42,852 bases of DNA from Nocardia farcinica (GCF_029867845.1 NZ_JARWRU010001228.1:1-42852); one strand, 5' to 3'. Numbered from the stretch's first letter, positions 1 through 6,342 are shown. Program-made: numbers and translations. The notes: generated by a model not told the origin, from the sequence alone.

Positions 1-125
1 CCGCCGGGGAAGGTGACTCGCCCGCCGCACCATCGGGCTACCTCGTCGGGGGTGACGCGGTTGGTGAGTTGGACGGCTTCGATCTCGACTGGCCGTTTGC
101 GGTATCGCTCGGGTGTGAGTGCCAT
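1..125 (-). CDS. Phage protein of the YRKxPVEIEAVQ type, 3' end missing
   Basis: The first 41 residues are visible; the gene runs off the left edge. The N-terminus carries RYRKRPVEIEAVQLT followed by RWCGGR, a signature of a small protein found in many phages and prophages whose function is unknown. The start is an ATG at 125. Right upstream lies the homopolymer tract at 126-298, so its true 5' neighbour and ribosome binding site cannot be judged. It reads in the same direction as the rest of the leftward early operon, so it is probably the next accessory gene after the one ending at 299. Family recognition is from the motif only. Confidence 0.7.
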   Translation of the reverse strand, partial: MALTPERYRKRPVEIEAVQLTNRVTPDEVARWCGGRVTFPG

Positions 126-298
126 GCCCGCGCACGGTAGGGGGGGGGGGGGGGGGGGCGCCCCCCCCCCCCGGGGGGGGGCCCAAACCCCCCACGGGCG
201 CCCCCCCCCGGCCCCGGCCCCCCCGGCGGCCGCCCCCCCCCCCCGCCGCCCCCCCCCCCCCGGGGCGGGCGCCCCCCCCCCCCCCGGGTGGGGGGTGG
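126..298. other. Homopolymer G/C tract, probable sequencing or assembly artefact
   Basis: Long uninterrupted runs of G and C, with almost no A or T, fill this stretch. No gene can be read through it, and nothing else in the phage part resembles it. A second tract of the same kind sits at the right end of the contig. The abrupt change from normal coding sequence on both sides suggests poly-G read artefact or a bad join rather than biology. Order and distance between the genes on either side should not be trusted. Confidence 0.75.
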
Positions 299-583
299 TT
301 ACGCTGCGCCTCGGGTGCGGTCGAGGGTGCGGACGTACCGCTCGTACTCGCGGCGGCGGCGTTCGCGTTCCTCCTGCTCGGCCCGCCGCTTCTCCTCCTC
401 AGCACGCTGCCGTTCGAAGGTGGTGCGGGCGGCGGTCACTCGTTCGAGGGCCGCGTAATAGTTCGCTTCCCAGCGACCGCCGAGGTTGACGTACATTTCG
501 GCTCGTTCGGCGGCGTCCTGCAAGGCGAGGAGTTCGCTGTAGGTGACGTACTCGCTGGCGTGGGTGATCTTCGGGCTGGTCAC
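299..583 (-). CDS. Small charged coiled-coil protein, function unknown
   Basis: 94 residues. The first half holds a short Ala-rich helix region; residues about 55-85 are almost all Arg, Glu, Gln and Lys and would form a long charged helix or coiled coil. No known domain recognised. The GTG start at 583 overlaps the stop of the upstream membrane microprotein as GTGA, a coupling pattern used throughout this operon, which supports both gene ends. The stop at 299 lies directly against the homopolymer tract, so the reading frame ends just before the artefact. A scaffolding or DNA-binding role is possible but nothing in the sequence shows it. Confidence 0.6.
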   Translation of the reverse strand: MTSPKITHASEYVTYSELLALQDAAERAEMYVNLGGRWEANYYAALERVTAARTTFERQRAEEEKRRAEQEERERRRREYERYVRTLDRTRGAA

Positions 584-696
584 AGGGTGCCGCCGGTCGA
601 AAGGTAGTGGCCGAGAGCGATGACGGCGGCGATGAGGAGCAGCAGGAGCAGCACGTCAGCGGCGAGGCTGTCGGTGATGCGGTGCAAGAGTTTCAC
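580..696 (-). CDS. 38-residue single-pass membrane microprotein
   Basis: Starts at a GTG at 696, preceded by a clear GGAAGGAACC ribosome binding site. Residues about 13-28 are a run of Leu, Ile, Ala and Val, giving one transmembrane helix, followed by a short tail (GHYLSTGGTL). It is the first gene after one of the four repeated stem-loop leaders (697-760), so it heads its own transcript. The stop overlaps the next start as GTGA. Size and topology would fit a holin-like or accessory membrane peptide, but it is far from the endolysin and no family is recognised. Confidence 0.6.
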   Translation of the reverse strand: MKLLHRITDSLAADVLLLLLLIAAVIALGHYLSTGGTL

Positions 697-760
697 AGAT
701 CCGGTTCCTTCCGGTTCAGAGTGAGGGCTTATCCCTCGAACACCTATGACGGTACACACG
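697..760 (-). promoter_or_regulatory. Repeated promoter and stem-loop leader, copy 1
   Basis: Read on the minus strand, a GTGTGTACCGTCA block is followed by the stem-loop GAGGGATAAGCCCTC and then CCGGAAGGAACCGG before the GTG at 696. The same order of parts recurs before 5,982, before 6,281 and, on the other strand, before 23,346. The upstream block sits where a -10 region would be, so the stem-loop should be at or near the 5' end of the mRNA, just before the ribosome binding site. Confidence 0.6.
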
Positions 761-796
761 CATGTGCACGGCGGCAAGGGGTTGGCCCGAAACATT

Positions 797-1330
797 TCAA
801 GGCGTGTCGGCCACCTCCACCACCTGCCCCTCGATGGCTTGCCCCTTCTCCATCAACCGCAGGAACTCAGCCTTCAACTCATCCAGCGACGATGAAGCCT
901 CCGCCCCCATACTCACCTGGTTCACAGTCACATTCGGGCCGGTGAACCCACCCAGCATCATCAGCCGGCCGAGCGCCTTCTCCGCCGCCCGATGCCCCTT
1001 CTCGAACCGGTCGAGATCACCGCCAGCGACGCCTTCCAACATGACTGTGACAGCGTGCCGCCACAGCAGTTCCGCGCGAGCCGTGTACCGGGGGCGCAGG
1101 TGTTCAGCGGCTTCGGTGGCGGCGCGTTTGAAGTGCGCGTTCACCGCGTACCGTGCAGAGGCGGGGTTTGTGTAGCCCAGCTCGGCCGCGATCTCGCTGT
1201 ACGTCCACCCCTTCACAGCGAGGTCCGCAGCCTGTTGATGCTTCGCCATCACCTTCGGGGACGCGACAGCGTTACCCTTCGGCGGACCCTTCCGCTTCTT
1301 CAAGTGTTCGGGTTTGCGGGGGGTCGCCAT
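797..1330 (-). CDS. Helix-turn-helix protein, probable terminase small subunit
   Basis: 177 residues from an ATG at 1,330. A basic N-terminus (PRKPEHLKKRKGPPKG) leads into a helix-turn-helix at about residues 32-65, with ADLAVKGWTYSEIAAELGY as its first two helices. A helical region then ends in a segment with a GGDL...RAAEKALGRLMMLGG pattern like that in small terminases, which bind the packaging site and recruit the large subunit. The C-terminus is acidic. Downstream genes that would confirm this (large terminase, portal) are not in the window, so a plain DNA-binding regulator remains possible. Confidence 0.55.
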   Translation of the reverse strand: MATPRKPEHLKKRKGPPKGNAVASPKVMAKHQQAADLAVKGWTYSEIAAELGYTNPASARYAVNAHFKRAATEAAEHLRPRYTARAELLWRHAVTVMLEGVAGGDLDRFEKGHRAAEKALGRLMMLGGFTGPNVTVNQVSMGAEASSSLDELKAEFLRLMEKGQAIEGQVVEVADTP

Positions 1331-1547
1331 CAGCAACCCCTGTCGTTGTTGTGGATGCCCATACCGGTGAGGTTGCAGGGGAGGGGTGCAACCTCGCCCG
1401 CGTCCGCCCGTACGCACTGGCAGCTGCGCAAGCTTCGGCGATCCGTATTTCCTCGGTGCGGCGGCAGTGGTGGCAGCCGTCGCCCTTGAACTGTCGCCAG
1501 TGTGCACCCCGGTCAGCGCACTCCTCGTACCGCTGCCACCACGGCAT
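1272..1547 (-). CDS. Small Cys/His-containing phage protein, function unknown
   Basis: 91 residues starting at an ATG five bases after the preceding stop. The N-terminal third has ECADRGAHW and CHHCRR, a spacing seen in small actinophage proteins that may bind zinc; the C-terminal half is Thr, Pro and Ala rich and probably disordered. It overlaps the probable terminase small subunit by 59 bases, more than usual in this operon. The true stop may therefore be right but the gene only moderately certain. No clear ribosome binding site. Confidence 0.45.
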   Translation of the reverse strand: MPWWQRYEECADRGAHWRQFKGDGCHHCRRTEEIRIAEACAAASAYGRTRARLHPSPATSPVWASTTTTGVADGDPPQTRTLEEAEGSAEG

Positions 1548-1552
1548 GACCG

Positions 1553-1849
1553 CTACTCGGTGAGGGTGTCGAAGCCGAGACCGCCGGTCTCAACGGCGGG
1601 GCCGATGGGGGTGGCGTCGGCGAGTCCGAGGCGCTGGGCGTGTTCGGCGAGGCGGTCCCGGACCTCGCCTGTGGTCTCGCGGACGTTGATCGGTTCCGGC
1701 CGGTTCCGGGTGTAGATGCTGGCGCCGGTGGACAGGCTGACCGGATCGATCCCAATCACCACTGTCGTCTCGTACGGGGTGACAGCTTCGATCGTGGTCG
1801 GGTCCACCAGGATCACAGCACCGGAAGGGTCGTGGAATTCGAGCAGCAT
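1553..1849 (-). CDS. Small phage protein of beta-rich type, function unknown
   Basis: 98 residues. The ATG at 1,849 has a good GGAGAAG ribosome binding site and overlaps the stop of the interrupted membrane gene as TGATG. The sequence alternates hydrophobic and polar residues (AVILVDPTTIEAVTPY, TTVVIGID), suggesting a compact beta structure. It ends in a segment, ETTGEVRDRLAEHAQRLG, like the short helical tails of single-domain phage proteins that resemble FlbD-like folds. No function can be assigned. It was originally the gene following the membrane protein now split by the insertion element. Confidence 0.65.
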   Translation of the reverse strand: MLLEFHDPSGAVILVDPTTIEAVTPYETTVVIGIDPVSLSTGASIYTRNRPEPINVRETTGEVRDRLAEHAQRLGLADATPIGPAVETGGLGFDTLTE

Positions 1850-1881
1850 CAGTTCTTCTCCTGGGTGATGGCGGCGAGTCG
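1849..1881 (-). pseudogene. 3' remnant of the membrane-protein gene split by the insertion element
   Basis: Directly after the right end of the insertion element the frame reads RLAAITQEKN and stops. The stop overlaps the ATG of the next gene as TGATG, the same coupling seen between other intact genes here. This fits the last ten codons of the gene whose 5' part is at 3,622-3,738. Confidence 0.5.
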
Positions 1882-1972
1882 TTGACGTCCTCCCGGCCCT
1901 GAAGGGACCGGGATTCCTCCTGAACCTTGCGGTTCTCCGGTGGGTTCCTGTTTCACAGGGACCTGCCTTCCG
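1882..1972 (-). ncRNA. Probable omega RNA (reRNA) scaffold at the right end of the IS605-like element
   Basis: In this family the RNA that guides TnpB is made from the 3' end of tnpB and the right end of the element. The 90 bases after the tnpB stop contain the expected end hairpin and the terminal GGGAGGACGTCAA stretch. The guide segment would be the flanking phage sequence on the minus strand starting at 1,881 and beginning CGACTCGCCGCC. Assigned from family knowledge and position; no transcript evidence. Confidence 0.5.
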
Positions 1973-3124
1973 CTAAGCGGCTGGACTTACGGTCCCTCCG
2001 CAGGCAGTTAGACTCCCGGCCCGTCCGGCCGTGAGTATGTTGATCGCCGCATTCCAATCGCGGTCGTGCGTCGTGCCGCACCCACACGTCCATTCGCGGA
2101 CGTGCAGGGGTTTCTTCTCCCCGATCACGCCACAGTTGGAGCACATGCGGGTGGAGGGGAACCAGCGGTCGACCTTCCCGAAGGTTCGCCCATACCGGGC
2201 GGCTTTCTCCTCCAGCATGGTGACGAACATCGACCAGCCCGCATCGTGCACCGACTTCGCCAACCGGGTGCGGGCGAGACCCTTCACGCACAAGTCCTCC
2301 ACGTACACCGCTTGGTTCTCGCGGATGATCCGTGTCGAATGCTTGTGGGCCCAGTCCCGCCGCGTATCCCCAACCTTGGCGTGCGCGCGAGCAACTTTCA
2401 CCCGAGCCTTCGCCCGGTTCGCCGATCCCTTCTCCTTGCGGGACAGGGCCTGTTGTGCCTTCCGCAACCGTCGTTCGGCCTGCCGCAGGAAACGCGGGGA
2501 CTCGATCGTCTTCCCGTTCGACATCACCGCGAACGTGGTCAAGCCGAGGTCGATACCCACCTCGGACTCGATCGGCGGCAACGGCTGATCGTCCACCTGC
2601 ACAACGAACGATGCGAAGTAGCGGCCCGCCGCATCCTTGATGATCGTCACCGACGACGGCTCCGAGGGCAGCTCCCGCGACCATGTCACCTTGAGGTCGC
2701 CGATCTTCGGCAACCGCAACTTGCGGCCCGCCGTGATCGCGAACCGGGCGTTCTTCGTGAACCGGATCGCCTGCCGCGTGTCCCTGCGAGAACGGAACCG
2801 GGGTAGTCCGATTCGTGCGCCCTTCCGCTTCCCCGTGACCGAGGCGAAGAAGTTCCGGTAGGCGGTGTTCAGGTCGGCCAACGCCTGCTGCAACACGACG
2901 GACGACACTTCGCCCAGCCATGCCCGTTCCGGGGTGGCCTTCGCTGCGGTGAGACGCTTCGACAGTTCGGCGTCGCTGATCCGTTCGCCCTTCTCGAATG
3001 CTTCCATCCGCGCCGCGAGTGCATCGTTGTACACCACGCGCGCACACCCGAACGCCTGCGCCAGCTTGATCTGCTGGCCGGGCGTCGGATAGACGCGGAA
3101 GTTGTACCGAAGCTGCACACCCAC
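1973..3124 (-). CDS. tnpB: TnpB RNA-guided nuclease of the IS605-like element
   Basis: 383 residues, the usual length for TnpB. It has the N-terminal LRYNFRVYPTPGQ start, the RuvC-like catalytic motifs (IDLGL at 191-195, YVEDL at 274-278 and HDRDWNAA near 353-360), and a C-terminal zinc finger with CSNCG at 328-332 and CGCG at 347-350. All key acidic residues are present, so it should be able to cut DNA next to a transposon-adjacent motif using RNA from the element's right end. The GTG at 3,124 is used here; a GTG two codons further in (3,118) would match the family start better. It is divergent from tnpA. Confidence 0.92.
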   Translation of the reverse strand: MGVQLRYNFRVYPTPGQQIKLAQAFGCARVVYNDALAARMEAFEKGERISDAELSKRLTAAKATPERAWLGEVSSVVLQQALADLNTAYRNFFASVTGKRKGARIGLPRFRSRRDTRQAIRFTKNARFAITAGRKLRLPKIGDLKVTWSRELPSEPSSVTIIKDAAGRYFASFVVQVDDQPLPPIESEVGIDLGLTTFAVMSNGKTIESPRFLRQAERRLRKAQQALSRKEKGSANRAKARVKVARAHAKVGDTRRDWAHKHSTRIIRENQAVYVEDLCVKGLARTRLAKSVHDAGWSMFVTMLEEKAARYGRTFGKVDRWFPSTRMCSNCGVIGEKKPLHVREWTCGCGTTHDRDWNAAINILTAGRAGSLTACGGTVSPAA

Positions 3125-3140
3125 AGCCTACAGTTGGTTT

Positions 3141-3557
3141 ATGGACAACAGCAATGAGATACGCACAGGTAGGCACTGTGTTTTCGCTCTCCATGCACAC
3201 TTGGTTTTCGTCACCAAGTACCGGCATCGGGTGTTCGCCGCACGCCACCTCGAACGGATGGAAGAGATCATGCGGGCGGTGTGCGCAGACTTCGAATGCG
3301 AACTCGTCGAGTTCAACGGCGAGTCCAACCATGTCCACCTCCTCGTGAACTTCCCCCCGAAAGTTGCCCTGTCGAAACTGGTGAACTCGCTCAAAGGGGT
3401 GTCGTCGCGGCGGATGCGGCAAGAGTTCCCCGAACTGGTCCAGCACTATTGGCGTGCGCAACGCTTGTGGTCGGGTTCCTACTTCGCGGGCTCGGTAGGC
3501 GGTGCCCCCTTGTCGATCCTGCGCCAGTACATCGAACAGCAGGACCGTCCCGTCTAG
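3141..3557 (+). CDS. tnpA: Y1 transposase TnpA (IS200/IS605 family)
   Basis: 138 residues from an ATG at 3,141. This is the single-strand DNA transposase that cuts and joins the ends of the element through a 5' phosphotyrosine. The HUH motif is HVHLL near residues 67-71, the conserved HLVFVTKYR block is near 20-28, and the candidate catalytic tyrosine is in LRQYIEQQ close to the C-terminus. Length and motifs are normal, so the enzyme should be functional. It is divergent from tnpB, with both starts in the middle of the element. Confidence 0.93.
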   Translation: MDNSNEIRTGRHCVFALHAHLVFVTKYRHRVFAARHLERMEEIMRAVCADFECELVEFNGESNHVHLLVNFPPKVALSKLVNSLKGVSSRRMRQEFPELVQHYWRAQRLWSGSYFAGSVGGAPLSILRQYIEQQDRPV

Positions 3558-3621
3558 GGCACGCTCGGGCCTTGGCGGCCCTCCCGCGTGGGCCTTCACC
3601 CCCGCCCTGAAGGGCGGAGCA

Positions 3622-3738
3622 CTAGCCCACATTTCGGTAGCGGCCGGTGAACACCGCCCAGGCGATGGGGATCAGGGCGCCCAGTACGAGGAGTGACACG
3701 GACAGGAGGGCGAACAGGGCAGCTTCGATGGTGCTCAA
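3622..3738 (-). pseudogene. 5' part of a small membrane-protein gene interrupted by the IS605-like element
   Basis: A TTG start at 3,738 overlaps the stop of the upstream membrane protein and has GTGGAG as ribosome binding site. Residues about 7-28 (FALLSVSLLVLGALIPIAWAVF) form one transmembrane helix, followed by TGRYRNVG and a stop that lies at or inside the insertion boundary. The original C-terminus can be read across the element as RLAAITQEKN at 1,849-1,881, giving a protein of about 45-48 residues. With the adjacent two-helix protein it could be part of a holin pair, but it lies far from the endolysin gene. Confidence 0.55.
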
Positions 3739-3995
3739 CGGCTCCACTTCCAGAGGAGGCCGGCGAGGATGGCCCCGCCGACGATGATGGACAGGAGTGC
3801 GGTAACTGCGGACCCGATCAGTTGGGGGAGGGTCGCCCAGATCGCGGTGAACACGAGTGCGCCGATGCCGACACCGATGGGGATGGTGATGATGAAGACG
3901 GCGATAAGGGCGAAGGTCTGCCAGACGGGCCGACCGTCAGGGCGTGTCGGGTGGTCGGCGTGTCGGGCAGGGATTCGGGTGGGGGCAGCGGTCAC
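3735..3995 (-). CDS. Small two-helix membrane protein
   Basis: 86 residues. After a polar Pro/Arg-rich N-terminus come two hydrophobic helices: FALIAVFIITIPIGVGIGA near 29-47 and ATLPQLIGSAVTALLSIIV near 54-72, then a short positively charged end (LLWKWSR). This holin-like topology is the only functional hint. The GTG at 3,995 overlaps the stop of the preceding microgene as GTGA, which decides it over the GTG one codon upstream. Its stop overlaps the TTG of the interrupted membrane gene. No family recognised. Confidence 0.6.
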   Translation of the reverse strand: MTAAPTRIPARHADHPTRPDGRPVWQTFALIAVFIITIPIGVGIGALVFTAIWATLPQLIGSAVTALLSIIVGGAILAGLLWKWSR

Positions 3996-4096
3996 CACTT
4001 CCAGACTCCGATGGGTGCGGTGAAGACGGGGAGGGTCTGCTCGAGAGTGACGACCGGGTGGAAGAGGTAGGGGGCGAGGAGTTCACGAACGCACAT
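3992..4096 (-). CDS. 34-residue microprotein, function unknown
   Basis: ATG at 4,096 with AAAGGAC as ribosome binding site, overlapping the end of the phosphoesterase gene by 14 bases; its own stop overlaps the next GTG. The peptide begins MCVRELLAPYLFHPV and ends in TAPIGVWKW, mildly hydrophobic but without a full membrane span. Coupled starts on both sides are the main support. No homology recognised. Confidence 0.5.
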   Translation of the reverse strand: MCVRELLAPYLFHPVVTLEQTLPVFTAPIGVWKW

Positions 4097-4592
4097 GGGT
4101 GTGTCCTTTCGAGATGGTGTCAGCGACCCAGGGGAGGGGAACGGGTCGGAGTTGGTGGGCGTCGAGGCCGACATGGATTTGCCTGCCCCGCACCTGGATG
4201 TGGGAATGGGTGTGTCCGTGGAGCAGCCATTGCCCGGTGTCGGGCATCCGCCATTCGGCGTGTCGGCTCTCTGGGGCGTGGTCGCCGTCCGGGTCGTCCC
4301 GGTACGGGAAGTGCGACAGCAGGACACGCTGCCCGGCGATGCGGAGCGTGGCTACGGACTGCACTGTCTCGAACACGTCCAGCCAACGTCGCATCCGCTT
4401 GTGTGCACGGGACCGCATCGGATGTGTTTCGTCATGGTTGCCCGACACCAGATGCTTGATGCCGGGGCGGACGAGGCGATCCCAGTTGGCGGCTACTGCG
4501 GCGTCATGGTCGTCGACATCGGCGAACCCACGCAGCCCTGCGACCATCCCGTGGTGAATGTGCAGATCGCTACAGAACCAGATCGCTGTCAC
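4083..4592 (-). CDS. Calcineurin-like metallophosphoesterase lacking the GD motif
   Basis: 169 residues. The fold signature is clear: DLH at 9-11 (first metal ligands), GNHDE at 51-55, LLSHFPY at 91-97, and GHTHSH at 126-131. These enzymes hold a two-metal centre and cut phosphoester bonds; phage copies are often listed as phosphoesterases of unknown substrate. In normal family members a GDxxx(D/H) motif lies about 20-30 residues before GNHD. Here WDRLVRPG runs straight into IKHLVSGNHD, so that segment looks deleted and one bridging metal ligand is missing. The enzyme may be inactive or altered. GTG start at 4,592 overlaps the upstream stop. Confidence 0.8.
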   Translation of the reverse strand: MTAIWFCSDLHIHHGMVAGLRGFADVDDHDAAVAANWDRLVRPGIKHLVSGNHDETHPMRSRAHKRMRRWLDVFETVQSVATLRIAGQRVLLSHFPYRDDPDGDHAPESRHAEWRMPDTGQWLLHGHTHSHIQVRGRQIHVGLDAHQLRPVPLPWVADTISKGHTHVRS

Positions 4593-5014
4593 TGCGCCTC
4601 CACCGCCGGGGCGTGCTTCTCGATCTCGTCGATGCGGTCCACGTCCTCAGCGGTAAGGAGGCGCCCGATCCACGAGCCGTCCGGTGCGGTGGTGGGGAGG
4701 GCGGACACGTCGCCGCCGGGGTAACAGCCGAGAGCCCAGGCATTGTCGATGGCTTCGATGAAGCTGTAACCGGGGACGATGCACGCACCCAACCAACTGG
4801 GTCCACCTGGTCGCTGCTCCTCGCGGGGTGGGGCCTTCTCCGGGTCGCAGAACGACAGCCACCACAGCGGGAGTCGGCTGTATTGGCGTTCATTGATCGC
4901 GGTCGCGGCCTCCGCCAACTGGGCGCCGCTCGCATCATGCGGCAGGGTGATGGCGACACCATGACCACGCAACGTGATCGTCTTCGCCGCGACCTGATTC
5001 GGGGGCTGGTTCAC
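4589..5014 (-). CDS. Conserved actinophage protein, function unknown
   Basis: 141 residues from a GTG at 5,014 that overlaps the previous stop. It contains LPLWWLSFCDPE in the middle and WLGACIVPGYSFIEAI followed by WALGCYPGG, a pattern I recognise as common in hypothetical proteins of actinobacterial phages. The N-terminal part, TITLRGHGVAITLP, looks like a beta strand pair, and the C-terminus is acidic. No catalytic motif is visible. Its role is unknown; it belongs to the leftward early operon. Confidence 0.7.
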   Translation of the reverse strand: MNQPPNQVAAKTITLRGHGVAITLPHDASGAQLAEAATAINERQYSRLPLWWLSFCDPEKAPPREEQRPGGPSWLGACIVPGYSFIEAIDNAWALGCYPGGDVSALPTTAPDGSWIGRLLTAEDVDRIDEIEKHAPAVEAQ

Positions 5015-5475
5015 TGGCCGGCCCCGACCGTTGCTGCGGTGATGGTGAGGTATCGCTCTCCGGTGGTGCGCGCCAACTTCTGCACCAGGTCGGCGAGGTC
5101 ACTGCCCAGGCTGGGGCGGATGTTGCCTTCGCGGTCCTTCCATGACATCTGCACTGACCCGCCCGCGTCCGCGGTGACGACGAGCGAGTAGGGGACGCTG
5201 ATGGTGCTGTCCAGGCGCAGTGTGTAGGCGACGATCGGGAGGGCGGTGGGGTGGGCGTGATGCTGATCCAACGCGGCGGTGGCGGCGTGTTCGATGACGG
5301 TCGGCCACATGTCCGTCGGCGTGTCCGGGTCGAGACTGATGGTGAATGCGGTGTGGAGGGTGTGGCCGTCGAACGCCCACCCGATCAGACGGCTTCCCTC
5401 ACCTTGCTCGTTGAGGACAGTGGTGGTGGCGCGGTCCAGCTCGTCGGAGCGGCGGGACACGGTCGGTGCGGTCAC
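5011..5475 (-). CDS. Hypothetical phage protein, 154 residues
   Basis: No domain recognised. The sequence is mixed alpha/beta without membrane segments or Cys pairs. A central part (LPIVAYTLRLDSTISVPYSLVVTADAGG) alternates like beta strands and the C-terminal part is amphipathic. The GTG at 5,475 overlaps the stop of the 60-residue gene upstream, and its own stop overlaps the next GTG. Codon use is like the neighbours, so it is a genuine member of the operon. Confidence 0.65.
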   Translation of the reverse strand: MTAPTVSRRSDELDRATTTVLNEQGEGSRLIGWAFDGHTLHTAFTISLDPDTPTDMWPTVIEHAATAALDQHHAHPTALPIVAYTLRLDSTISVPYSLVVTADAGGSVQMSWKDREGNIRPSLGSDLADLVQKLARTTGERYLTITAATVGAGQ

Positions 5476-5654
5476 TGGTTCTTCGGGGCGGCGGAGGCGA
5501 TGACGTGACCGATGATCTGCAACGCCTGGGCTTCGCTGAACCCGGCCTGGATCATCGCGGCGTAGTAGTCGTACAGGTGGGCCCCGAACTTGCGGGCAGC
5601 GGCGGACGGTTCGACCTTCGCGGCAGGGTCGGGGGTGAAGTGGTCAGGACGCAT
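5472..5654 (-). CDS. Hypothetical small phage protein, 60 residues
   Basis: ATG at 5,654, overlapping the upstream microgene stop as TGATG. A Pro-rich start (MRPDHFTPDPAAK) is followed by a helical part, YDYYAAMIQAGFSEAQALQIIGHVIAS, resembling short proteins in actinophage early regions. No catalytic or binding motif is visible. Its stop overlaps the next GTG as GTGA. Confidence 0.65.
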   Translation of the reverse strand: MRPDHFTPDPAAKVEPSAAARKFGAHLYDYYAAMIQAGFSEAQALQIIGHVIASAAPKNQ

Positions 5655-5743
5655 CAGGGGTTTCCCTTCTCGGGGGTGTCAGGTGTTGGGGTGTACTCGG
5701 TTGCGGCGCAGGGGAAGCGGCTCACGTATTCGCGGCGGGCCAT
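5654..5743 (-). CDS. 29-residue microprotein in a coupled operon
   Basis: ATG at 5,743 overlaps the upstream stop as TGATG, with GAGGAGA as a strong ribosome binding site inside the upstream gene. The stop again overlaps the next ATG as TGATG. The peptide starts MARREYVSRFPCAATEY and ends PEKGNP. Double coupling and the ribosome binding site make it likely to be translated. No function known. Confidence 0.5.
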   Translation of the reverse strand: MARREYVSRFPCAATEYTPTPDTPEKGNP

Positions 5744-5982
5744 CAGATCTCCTCGGCGGTGTACGCGCCGGACAGCAACTGCCGTGCGCGGACATGGGTG
5801 GCGGTCATGGGTTCGGTGACGGTTCCGCCGCATTCATGCCTGATGACGGTGCAGAAGATCTCGCGGCAGCTGTCATCGCACAACGGGATGGGGTCGCCGA
5901 TGGCGTCGACACGGAGGACGCGAACACCAGCCGGGGTGGTTTCGCGGTAGCAGTCTCCGACATGGAGAAGGGGGTGGTTCAT
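5743..5982 (-). CDS. Hypothetical phage protein headed by a repeated leader
   Basis: 79 residues from an ATG at 5,982 with GGAAGGAACC before it. Four Cys residues are present (HVGDCYRE, CDDSCREIFC), the latter spaced so that metal or disulfide binding is possible. It is the first gene after the second copy of the repeated stem-loop leader, so it should head a transcript running left through the 29-, 60-, 154- and 141-residue genes and the phosphoesterase. No family recognised. Confidence 0.65.
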   Translation of the reverse strand: MNHPLLHVGDCYRETTPAGVRVLRVDAIGDPIPLCDDSCREIFCTVIRHECGGTVTEPMTATHVRARQLLSGAYTAEEI

Positions 5983-6044
5983 CCGGTTCCTTCCGGGTGG
6001 TGAGTGAGGGCTCTATCCCTCGAACAAAAGTGACTATACACACG
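5983..6044 (-). promoter_or_regulatory. Repeated promoter and stem-loop leader, copy 2
   Basis: On the minus strand: GTGTGTATAGTCAC, with TATAGT as a good -10, then GAGGGATAGAGCCCTC as a stem-loop, then CCGGAAGGAACCGG right before the ATG at 5,982. This copy has the best -10 of the three minus-strand copies. Stem arms are GAGGG and CCCTC. Confidence 0.65.
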
Positions 6045-6080
6045 GGTGCATGCCGTCACAAGCGAAACGACTAGCGGGTT

Positions 6081-6281
6081 TCAGCCATCCGATCCGGTGG
6101 CCGGAATGGTGTCGAGAATGTACCCGCACAACCAATCCGACAACGCCGCGACAGCATCGCGATCTGTCATCGGGACGGGGCCTTCCAGCAGCGTAAGGTC
6201 ATGATCCACCAACGCCACCCGACCGCGATTGTCGGTGACGACATGCACGCCGAGCGGTGACCAGTCGGTGAGTTGATGCAT
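6081..6281 (-). CDS. Hypothetical small phage protein, 66 residues
   Basis: ATG at 6,281 with AAGGAG upstream; it is the only gene between leader copies 3 and 2. The sequence has a beta-rich first half (LGVHVVTDNRGRVALVDHD) and a helical second half (DAVAALSDWLCGYILDTI). No membrane span and no recognised domain. Having its own leader and being followed by another suggests independently tuned expression. Confidence 0.6.
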   Translation of the reverse strand: MHQLTDWSPLGVHVVTDNRGRVALVDHDLTLLEGPVPMTDRDAVAALSDWLCGYILDTIPATGSDG

Positions 6282-6342
6282 CAGGGCTCCTTCCCCAGCG
6301 GTGAGGGCTCCATCCCTCGAACAAACCTGACGGTACACACTC
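6282..6342 (-). promoter_or_regulatory. Repeated promoter and stem-loop leader, copy 3
   Basis: On the minus strand: GTGTGTACCGTCAGG, then GAGGGATGGAGCCCTC as a stem-loop, then a GGAAGGAGCC ribosome binding site before the ATG at 6,281. The stem arms match the other copies; the last part differs slightly from CCGGAAGGAACCGG. Confidence 0.62.

Larger units (their letters stand above)
1882..3632. mobile_element. IS605-like insertion element (IS200/IS605 family) with divergent tnpA and tnpB
   Basis: A Y1 transposase gene on plus (3,141-3,557) and a tnpB gene on minus (1,973-3,124) are divergent from a 20-base gap, as in IS605. No terminal inverted repeats are expected in this family; instead each end has a small hairpin. 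One is near 1,891-1,912 (CCGGCCCTGAAGGGACCGG), the other near 3,600-3,617 (CCGCCCTGAAGGGCGG). Seen from the tnpB side the right end finishes with ...GTCAA at 1,882. The left end cannot be placed exactly and lies between about 3,618 and 3,633. Both genes look intact, so the element may be active. It interrupts a small phage membrane gene, suggesting recent insertion. Confidence 0.85.

Noticed and set aside
119-607. Long plus-strand frames rich in Pro and Gly across the left end
   Set aside because: They arise from the homopolymer tract and from the complement of minus-strand genes; no ribosome binding site or family.
1953-3632. 559-codon minus-strand frame over the insertion element
   Set aside because: Arg/Gly-rich shadow of tnpB and tnpA in another frame; the intact transposase genes explain the DNA.
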